Below are positions 4,833 through 12,146 of a stretch of DNA of 12,146 nt, piece after piece; within the stretch, counting starts at the first letter, position 1, and every line of letters begins with the position of its first letter. The notes under the pieces are model-generated. The model searched no databases and had not been told where the DNA came from. It saw only the letters and a program-made list of their open reading frames with translations. This DNA comes from Methanoregulaceae archaeon (GTDB lineage Archaea > Halobacteriota > Methanomicrobia > Methanomicrobiales > Methanospirillaceae). A program made the translations under genes and the position numbers. The DNA lies in assembly GCA_019695435.1 (NCBI GenBank), contig JACTVF010000042.1:1-12146 (forward strand). The letters are read 5' to 3'.

Positions 4833-6401
4833 GTGGTCTATCTGATTGACAGAAGCGTTTTATCGAGGGCATACTTTGCACGGGAGCATGTTGCGCGCCA
4901 CCAGCTTGACTCCTTTAATTATTTCCTGACAGAAAATCTTCAGAAAGTGGTCAATGAACAAAAGATCATTGAGACCGATATTGAGAACCGGGGCAAGAAC
5001 AATGATCCGGTCTGGGTCGAACTCGGTACCATCGAAGTAAAAAAACCGCTCGTGCGCGAGGCTGACGGATCACAGGGAGAACTGTATCCAAGCGAGGCGC
5101 GCCTGCGCAACCTCACCTATGCAGCACCAATCCAGCTCGGGCTGACGCTCGTGCACGGTGAGGACCGGCAGGAACCGATCGTTACGACCATCGGGCAGCT
5201 GCCCATCATGGTCGGCTCTGTCGCATGCAATCTGTACGGCATGAGCGACGACGAGCGTGTCTCACACGGGGAGGATGCTTTCGATCCGGGTGCCTATTTT
5301 ATTGTCAACGGTACCGAGCGTGTTCTTATGACCCTCGAGGATCTTGCCTCCAACAAGATCATGACTGAGTTCACCGAACGGTACAACGAGCGGATTTACG
5401 TCGCAAAAGTGTTCTCACAGTTTCGGGGATATCGTGCGCTCGTGGTTGTTGAGCGCAACAAGAAAAACCTCTTGGAGGTCTCGTTCCCGTCCGTTGCGGG
5501 TCACCTGAAGTTTGTTGACCTGATGCGCGCACTTGGCATGACCAACGACCAGGAAGTCGTCAATGCGGTATCGCCCGATGAGGATATCCTCACCTTCATG
5601 ATGCAGAACCTCGAAGAGAGCGAATGTGACTCGGTCGAGGGCGGCGTCATGTATGTGGGTAAGAAACTCGCCCCCAACCAGACCAAGGATTACCAGAAGA
5701 AGCGCGCTGAGTTCGTGCTGGATAATTACCTGCTCCCGCACCTCAACTATGCGCTGCCTGCCACTCTCAAGGAAGGCGATGATGGCTACGCTGAGGCAGT
5801 TGCATCTGTCCGGCTTGCAAAGGCCCACTTCCTTGGCCGTATGGCTGAGGCTTGTTTTGACCTTGTTTTAAACAAGCGCAGGATTGACGATAAGGATCAC
5901 TATTCCAACAAACGGCTCAAACTGGCTGGCGACCTCATGGAGGATCTCTTCCGTATCTCGCTCAACCGCCTTACCCGGGATATCAAATACCAGCTTGAAC
6001 GGGCGAGCATGCGGCACCGCGACCTGTCGATTGCAACGGCAGTCAGGGCAGATGTGCTCACCGAGAGGCTCCTCCACCCGCTTGCCACCGGTAACTGGGT
6101 GGGTGGCAGGACCGGCGTGTCCCAGCTCCTTGACCGTGTCGATCACATGGCTGTACTCTCCCATCTGCGCCGTGTTATTTCTCCGCTCTCGCGCTCACAG
6201 CCCCATTTCGAGGCCCGTGACCTGCATCCGACCCAGTGGGGCCGGATCTGTCCGAGCGAGACACCCGAAGGGCCAAATTGTGGTCTGGTGAAAAACTTCG
6301 CGCAAATGGTCGAGATCAGTAAAGGTGTCAACGATGAAGAGGAGATCATGCGTATCCTGCATACGCTTGATGTCGAGCACATCAGGGGGGAGGTCAGATG
6401 A
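4833..6401 (+). CDS. rpoB2: DNA-directed RNA polymerase subunit B'' (N-terminal half of B)
   Basis: 522 aa, normal for the split B'' subunit of methanogens. The GTG start at 4833 puts the conserved [16 protein letters not shown] at residue 6, as expected. The signature [11 protein letters not shown] is at 155-165 and the segment [18 protein letters not shown] begins at H465, the region equivalent to the rifampicin-pocket/fork part of bacterial beta. B'' forms the protrusion, lobe and fork of the polymerase. The reading frame ends within the ATG of rpoB1 (ATGA overlap), the point where B is split in methanogens and haloarchaea; in many other archaea the two halves are one protein. No frameshift is involved, since B' has its own strong ribosome binding site. 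Confidence 0.97.
   Translation: MVYLIDRSVLSRAYFAREHVARHQLDSFNYFLTENLQKVVNEQKIIETDIENRGKNNDPVWVELGTIEVKKPLVREADGSQGELYPSEARLRNLTYAAPIQLGLTLVHGEDRQEPIVTTIGQLPIMVGSVACNLYGMSDDERVSHGEDAFDPGAYFIVNGTERVLMTLEDLASNKIMTEFTERYNERIYVAKVFSQFRGYRALVVVERNKKNLLEVSFPSVAGHLKFVDLMRALGMTNDQEVVNAVSPDEDILTFMMQNLEESECDSVEGGVMYVGKKLAPNQTKDYQKKRAEFVLDNYLLPHLNYALPATLKEGDDGYAEAVASVRLAKAHFLGRMAEACFDLVLNKRRIDDKDHYSNKRLKLAGDLMEDLFRISLNRLTRDIKYQLERASMRHRDLSIATAVRADVLTERLLHPLATGNWVGGRTGVSQLLDRVDHMAVLSHLRRVISPLSRSQPHFEARDLHPTQWGRICPSETPEGPNCGLVKNFAQMVEISKGVNDEEEIMRILHTLDVEHIRGEVR
6389..6394 (+). promoter_or_regulatory. Ribosome binding site of rpoB1 inside the end of rpoB2
   Basis: GGAGGT lies within the last codons of rpoB2, 3 nt before the ATG at 6398. 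It shows that B' is started on its own at the ATGA junction and that the B''/B' break is not a sequencing frameshift. Confidence 0.7.
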
Positions 6402-8212
6402 AGAAGTCACGCGTATTTGTTGATGGGGCGTTGATCGGTCTTGTCGATGACCCGAAGACCCTTGTGGAAAATATCCGTTCGATGCGCCGCCAGGGTGCCA
6501 TCTCATCCGAAGTAAATGTTTCATTTAAGGAATTCAATGGCGATGTAATCCTCCTCACCGACCGCGGCCGTGCACGCCGGCCCCTGATCGTCTTAAAAGA
6601 TGGCAAAAGCCTTATTTCCGACGAGGACATTAAAAAACTCGCTAAAAAGGAGATCGATTTCTCGTACTTCGTGCAGCACGGATTGATCGAGTTTGTCGAT
6701 GCCGAGGAAGAAGAAGACCTCTACATCGCAATGAATCCTGCTGATATTACGCCGGAGCACACGCATCTGGAGATCGACCCCTCGCTGATCCTCGGTATCG
6801 GAGCGGCGCATGTGCCGTTCCCGGAACATAATGCAAGTCCGCGTGTTACGATGGGTGCCGGGATGGTCAAACAGGCGCTCGGGTTTGCCGCGGCGAACAT
6901 GAAGCTCCGCCCCGATACCCGGGGCCACCTGCTCCACTATGTCCAGAAGCCGCTCACCCACACCCAGACCTCCGAGCTGATTGGATCGGACGACCGGCCT
7001 GCCGGGCAGAACTTTGTGGTAGCCATTCTGTCGTATGAAGGCTATAACATCGAAGATGCGCTCATCTTCAACAAGGCTTCGATCGACCGGGGTCTCGGCC
7101 GTTCGCATTTCTTCAGGACCTATGAAGGCGAAGAGCGCCGGTACCCTGGCGGTCAGATCGACCGGATCGAAGTGCCGGACGAGGATGTGAGCGGGGCTCA
7201 CGGTGCGGAGTCCTACAAGAATCTCGATGAGGACGGTGTGATCAATCCCGAGACAATCGTGGCTGAAAAGGATGTCCTGATAGGAAAGACCTCGCCGCCA
7301 CGGTTCCTGGAGGAGCCCTCCGGGGAGCTTATTGCCGTGGAGAAACGCCGTGACACATCAGTCACAATGCGCAGCAACGAGCACGGCATTGTCGATACGG
7401 TCATTATCACTGAAGGCGAGAACAGCTCGCGCCTTGTCAAGGTAAGGACCCGCGACCTGCGTGTACCGGAGATCGGTGACAAATTTGCATCCCGGCACGG
7501 GCAGAAAGGTGTCATCGGCCTGATTGCTAGTCAGGAAGATATGCCCTTTACCGAGAGTGGGCTCTCACCCGACCTCGTCATCAACCCCCACGCAATTCCA
7601 AGCCGGATGACCATCGGGCATATGCTCGAGATGATCGGCGGCAAGGTCGGGGCGATGGAAGGCCGGCGCATCAACGGTACCGCGTTCAGCGGTGAGAGCG
7701 AGGCAGATCTTCGCGCATCGCTCAAGAACCTGGGATACTCCCATACTGGTCGCGAAGTTATGTATGACGGTATCACCGGCAAGGCGTTCAAGGCCGATAT
7801 CTACATCGGCGTTATTTACTACCAGAAACTGTACCACATGGTGTCATCCAAGATGCACGCCCGCTCCCGCGGTCCGGTGCAGGTTCTCACCCGCCAGCCG
7901 ACAGAAGGCCGTGCCCGTGAAGGGGGTCTCCGGTTCGGTGAGATGGAGCGTGATGTCATGATCGGCCACGGCGCCGCCATGGCATTGAAGGAGCGTCTGC
8001 TCGATGAATCGGATAAGGTAACGGAATATGTCTGCGCCCACTGCGGGATGGTGGCAATGCTCGACCGCAAGCGCAACATGACCCGGTGTCTTGCCTGCGG
8101 GAACGAGACCGATATCTACCCGGTCGAGATGAGTTACGCATTCAAGCTCCTGCTGGATGAGATGAAGAGCATGGGGATAGCACCCCGCCTGAGATTAGAG
8201 GACGTCGTATAG
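6398..8212 (+). CDS. rpoB1: DNA-directed RNA polymerase subunit B' (C-terminal half of B)
   Basis: 604 aa, the usual size for B'. Recognisable conserved parts are [17 protein letters not shown] near the N-terminus, [33 protein letters not shown], the active-centre region [30 protein letters not shown], and the C-terminal clamp region [21 protein letters not shown]4 zinc site near the end uses C546, C549, C564 and C567. B' supplies the wall, hybrid-binding and anchor parts of the catalytic centre. It overlaps rpoB2 by 4 nt (translational coupling) and is followed after 10 nt by rpoA1, whose ribosome binding site GGAGGTG begins right after the B' stop. Confidence 0.98.
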   Translation: MKKSRVFVDGALIGLVDDPKTLVENIRSMRRQGAISSEVNVSFKEFNGDVILLTDRGRARRPLIVLKDGKSLISDEDIKKLAKKEIDFSYFVQHGLIEFVDAEEEEDLYIAMNPADITPEHTHLEIDPSLILGIGAAHVPFPEHNASPRVTMGAGMVKQALGFAAANMKLRPDTRGHLLHYVQKPLTHTQTSELIGSDDRPAGQNFVVAILSYEGYNIEDALIFNKASIDRGLGRSHFFRTYEGEERRYPGGQIDRIEVPDEDVSGAHGAESYKNLDEDGVINPETIVAEKDVLIGKTSPPRFLEEPSGELIAVEKRRDTSVTMRSNEHGIVDTVIITEGENSSRLVKVRTRDLRVPEIGDKFASRHGQKGVIGLIASQEDMPFTESGLSPDLVINPHAIPSRMTIGHMLEMIGGKVGAMEGRRINGTAFSGESEADLRASLKNLGYSHTGREVMYDGITGKAFKADIYIGVIYYQKLYHMVSSKMHARSRGPVQVLTRQPTEGRAREGGLRFGEMERDVMIGHGAAMALKERLLDESDKVTEYVCAHCGMVAMLDRKRNMTRCLACGNETDIYPVEMSYAFKLLLDEMKSMGIAPRLRLEDVV

Positions 8213-8222
8213 GAGGTGCGTC

Positions 8223-10862
8223 ATGCCAAGCCCAAAGAGAATCGGAAAAATCGAGTTCGGATTGCTGTCTCCCAAAGAGATACGTGAGATGAGTGTCAGG
8301 AAGATCATCTGGGCGGATACCTACGATGATGACGGCTTCCCGTATCCGCAGGGGCTCATGGACTTAAACCTCGGGGTCATCGACCCGGGGCTGCGGTGCA
8401 AGACCTGCGACCAGAAGGCAAGCGACTGCCCGGGCCATTTCGGGCACATCGAGCTGGCAAAACCTGTCATTCATGTCGGATACACCCGGCTGATCCGGAA
8501 ACTCCTGCGTGTCACCTGCCGGTCATGCGGCCGTGTGCTCCTGTCACCGGATGAAGTAGAGAAGGTTGTCGGGACCGATGAGGACCAGACCGGCGACCAG
8601 ATCTCGGAAAAAGATGTGAAAAAGGAGCGCGTCTGCCCACACTGCGGTGAACAGCAGCTCAAGATCAACTTTGAGAAGCCGACCACGTTCTCCGAAGTGG
8701 TGGTCGAGGATGGCAGGAAGGTCGAGCATAAACTGACGCCCGCCGATATCCGTGCACGCCTCGAAAAGATCCCGGACGAGGACCTTATCGCCCTCGGGAT
8801 CAACCCGAAAGTGGCCCGGCCCGAGTGGACGATCCTTACCGTGCTCCCGGTCCCGCCCGTTACGATGCGCCCGTCCATTATTCTTGAAAACGGGCAGCGG
8901 TCGGAAGACGACCTTACCCACAAGCTCGTGGACATCATCCGAATCAACCAGCGGTTCAAGGAGAACCAGGATGCCGGGGCACCCCAGCTGATCATCGAAG
9001 ATCTCTGGGAACTGCTGCAGTACCACGTAACAACCTATCTCGACAACGAAGTCGCCGGGTGCCCGCCGGCCCGCCACCGCAGCGGAAGGCCGCTCAAGAC
9101 CCTCTCGCAGCGGCTCAAGGGTAAGGATGGCAGGTTCCGTGGCTCACTCTCCGGTAAGCGTGTGAACTTCTCCTCGCGTACCGTCATTTCCCCTGATCCG
9201 AATCTCTCGGTTGCTGAAGTGGGGATCCCTCGTGCCGTCGCAAACGAGATGACGGTTCCCGTGCGGGTTACCCCGTATAACATTGAGGATCTTAAGCAGA
9301 TTGCAAGAAACGGCCCGGTCCGCCCCGATGTCAATGCCCCCTGCGGCGCAAACTATGTGATCCGGCCGGACAACCGCCGTCTCCGGTTGGGCCCGGACAA
9401 CCTCGACACCGTCGCCGATATGATAGAACCCGGCTGGACGGTCGAACGCCAGCTCCGCGATGGTGATATCGTTCTCTTCAACCGGCAACCTTCACTGCAC
9501 CGGATGAGCATCATGGCACACCGGATAAAAGTCATGGAAGGCAGGACCTTCCGCCTCAATCCGGCAGTCTGCCCGCCCTACAACGCCGATTTCGATGGTG
9601 ATGAGATGAACCTCCACGTCCCCCAGACTGAGGAGGCCAGGGCAGAAGCGTTCATCCTCTGCTCTGTTCAGGAAAACATCCTCTCGCCCCGTTTCGGTGG
9701 TCCGATCATCGGAGGTATCCACGACCATATCTCGGGTATCTTCATGCTGACCCACGATCCCCGCTGGTTCAACAAAGAAGAGACCCTCTATCTCTTAAAG
9801 CCGGTAAAGATCGAGCACATGCCCCCGGCCGGTAAGACCGAGAACGGTATCGAGTACTGGAGCAACAAGCAGGTATTCTCCCAGATTCTCCCTGTCGCAC
9901 TTAACATGGTCTTCAAAGCCAGTTCCTGCCAGAACTGTGACACCTGCAAGAAAGACCTATGCGAACGTGACGCATATGTCAGGATTATTGACGGGAAACT
10001 GGAGTCGGGCACCATCGATAAGAAAGCGATCGGTGCATTTGACGGCCAGATTGTTAACCGTATCATCCGCCAGTATGGCATGAAGCGTGCGGCGGAGTTT
10101 ATCGATCAGGTGACAAAACTCTCCATCAGGGGTATCATGTTCGACGGTTTCTCGTTCGGTATTGATGATGAGGACCTCTCCAAGACCGAGTACGGCCAGA
10201 TCGACGATGTCCTGAATAGCGCTGCCATTGATGTTACCCGCCGGATCAAGATCTATGAGGACGGTCAGCTCGAGCCGATGCCCGGGCGAACCATCGAAGA
10301 GACGCTTGAGATGCAGATCATGCAGGTGCTCGGGAAAGCCCGTGACCAGACCGGTCAGATTGCCGGCCGTCACCTTGGTCTCGGAAACAGCGCTGTCGTC
10401 ATGGCGGTCTCCGGTGCCCGCGGGTCGATGCTGAACCTGACCCAGATGGCCGGTTGTATCGGCCAGCAGTCTGTCCGTGGAGAACGTATCGTCAGAGGTT
10501 ATGACGACCGCACGCTCCCGCACTTCAAGAAAGGCGACCGGGGTGCCGATGCCCACGGGTTCATCGCGCATAGTTACAAGGGCGGCTTAAATCCCACCGA
10601 GTTCTTCTTCCACGCCATCGGTGGCCGTGAAGGGCTTGTGGATACCGCAGTCCGTACGTCCCAGAGCGGGTATCTCCAGCGCCGTATGATCAATGCGCTG
10701 CAGGATCTCAAGGTTGCCTACGATGGCACCGTGAGAACCACCGGCGGGCGGATCATCCAGTTCCAGTACGGCGAAGACAGCACAGATCCCACGAAGAGTG
10801 CATTCGGCGATCCGGTCGATGTCAAAGGTATTGTCGAGGCCGTGTTAAAAGAGGAGGTCTGA
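8223..10862 (+). CDS. rpoA1: DNA-directed RNA polymerase subunit A' (N-terminal part of A)
   Basis: 879 aa, full length. The catalytic Mg-binding motif NADFDGD is at 454-460. The N-terminal clamp zinc site is C59-x2-C62-x6-C69-x2-H72, and a second site uses C99, C102, C138 and C141. The clamp/lid/rudder stretch includes PPARHRSGRPLKT and GKRVNFSSRTVISPDPN; the bridge-helix region near the C-terminus has KGGLNPTEFFFHAIGGREG. An additional cysteine cluster C569-x2-C572-x2-C575-x4-C580 lies in the middle. No intein interrupts NADFDGD, although inteins occur there in some archaea. The ATG follows a GGAGGTG ribosome binding site. The stop is 6 nt before rpoA2, whose ribosome binding site overlaps the last codons of this gene. 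Confidence 0.98.
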   Translation: MPSPKRIGKIEFGLLSPKEIREMSVRKIIWADTYDDDGFPYPQGLMDLNLGVIDPGLRCKTCDQKASDCPGHFGHIELAKPVIHVGYTRLIRKLLRVTCRSCGRVLLSPDEVEKVVGTDEDQTGDQISEKDVKKERVCPHCGEQQLKINFEKPTTFSEVVVEDGRKVEHKLTPADIRARLEKIPDEDLIALGINPKVARPEWTILTVLPVPPVTMRPSIILENGQRSEDDLTHKLVDIIRINQRFKENQDAGAPQLIIEDLWELLQYHVTTYLDNEVAGCPPARHRSGRPLKTLSQRLKGKDGRFRGSLSGKRVNFSSRTVISPDPNLSVAEVGIPRAVANEMTVPVRVTPYNIEDLKQIARNGPVRPDVNAPCGANYVIRPDNRRLRLGPDNLDTVADMIEPGWTVERQLRDGDIVLFNRQPSLHRMSIMAHRIKVMEGRTFRLNPAVCPPYNADFDGDEMNLHVPQTEEARAEAFILCSVQENILSPRFGGPIIGGIHDHISGIFMLTHDPRWFNKEETLYLLKPVKIEHMPPAGKTENGIEYWSNKQVFSQILPVALNMVFKASSCQNCDTCKKDLCERDAYVRIIDGKLESGTIDKKAIGAFDGQIVNRIIRQYGMKRAAEFIDQVTKLSIRGIMFDGFSFGIDDEDLSKTEYGQIDDVLNSAAIDVTRRIKIYEDGQLEPMPGRTIEETLEMQIMQVLGKARDQTGQIAGRHLGLGNSAVVMAVSGARGSMLNLTQMAGCIGQQSVRGERIVRGYDDRTLPHFKKGDRGADAHGFIAHSYKGGLNPTEFFFHAIGGREGLVDTAVRTSQSGYLQRRMINALQDLKVAYDGTVRTTGGRIIQFQYGEDSTDPTKSAFGDPVDVKGIVEAVLKEEV

Positions 10863-12041
<1,179 letters not shown>

Positions 12042-12083
12042 AAATTAACCCGGAAAAATTAAAAAATTTCAGGAGAATTGCAG

Positions 12084-12146
12084 ATGGATTTCAATGCTTC
12101 ATTGAGAAGAGCGATCAAGACCGGAAACGTCATTCTCGGTCAGAAC
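12084..12146 (+). CDS. rpl30e: Ribosomal protein L30e, N-terminal fragment (continues past window)
   Basis: Twenty-one codons are visible, starting at an ATG preceded at 8 nt by AGGAG. The residues MDFNASLRRAIKTGNVILG match the start of archaeal L30e, a small kink-turn-binding protein of the large subunit, and this gene commonly follows rpoA2 in archaeal genomes. The 42-nt gap before it is A/T-rich with no T-run longer than three on the coding strand, so it is probably still in the polymerase transcript, though a weak internal promoter cannot be excluded. Confidence 0.85.
   Translation, partial: MDFNASLRRAIKTGNVILGQN

Noticed and set aside
6380..6410. Possible frameshift splitting one RpoB protein
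   Set aside because: The B''/B' split is the normal state in methanogens, and the second gene has its own ribosome binding site and ATG in an ATGA overlap.
6593..7201. Minus-strand 202-codon frame opposite rpoB1
   Set aside because: Shadow of the B' coding sequence; high GC third positions of the real gene keep the opposite frame open.
9957..10571. Minus-strand 204-codon frame opposite rpoA1
   Set aside because: It lies wholly inside a strongly conserved polymerase gene and has no ribosome binding site or family resemblance that I can see.

Overview
This window looks like a chromosomal segment of a methanogenic euryarchaeon, most likely of the order Methanomicrobiales (Methanoregula-like). 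The reasons are the archaeal RNA polymerase operon with the B subunit split into B'' and B' and the A subunit split into A' and A'', the archaeal box A (TTTATATA) and box B (TGC) promoter before a tRNA gene, strong GGAGG-type ribosome binding sites, tRNA genes without an encoded CCA end, and the protein sequences themselves. The order is an inference from sequence style, not a database match.

Left part, minus strand (1-2138). Reading leftward there is a tRNA-Pro(GGG), a DUF89-type metal-dependent phosphatase gene starting 30 nt after the tRNA, an NfeD-like membrane protein and an SPFH/slipin (stomatin-like) protein that runs off the window edge. NfeD and SPFH proteins are known membrane partners and are encoded here 3 nt apart. 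A 67-codon minus-strand reading frame of unknown function (2218-2421) lies further right and is followed by T-runs on its strand.

Middle, plus strand (2500-4364). A small Roadblock/LC7 (MglB-like) protein directly abuts a receiver-domain response regulator. A second response regulator of the same length (209 aa) and architecture follows under its own TATA element, with a perfect 14-bp palindrome just before its ribosome binding site. Both regulators carry the same unrecognised C-terminal extension ending in a likely coiled coil. No histidine kinase is present in the window. This is the least ordinary part of the sequence.

Right part, plus strand (4373-12146). A strongly promoted tRNA-Lys(TTT) is followed by a hairpin with a T6 run and then by the RNA polymerase gene series rpoH, rpoB2, rpoB1, rpoA1, rpoA2 and the start of rpl30e. 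Spacing is tight (8, -4, 10, 6 and 42 nt). All catalytic and zinc motifs are intact and there are no inteins. I see no convincing separate TATA promoter between the tRNA and rpoH, so the polymerase operon may be transcribed from the tRNA promoter.

I see no CRISPR array, insertion sequence, integrase or other mobile element.
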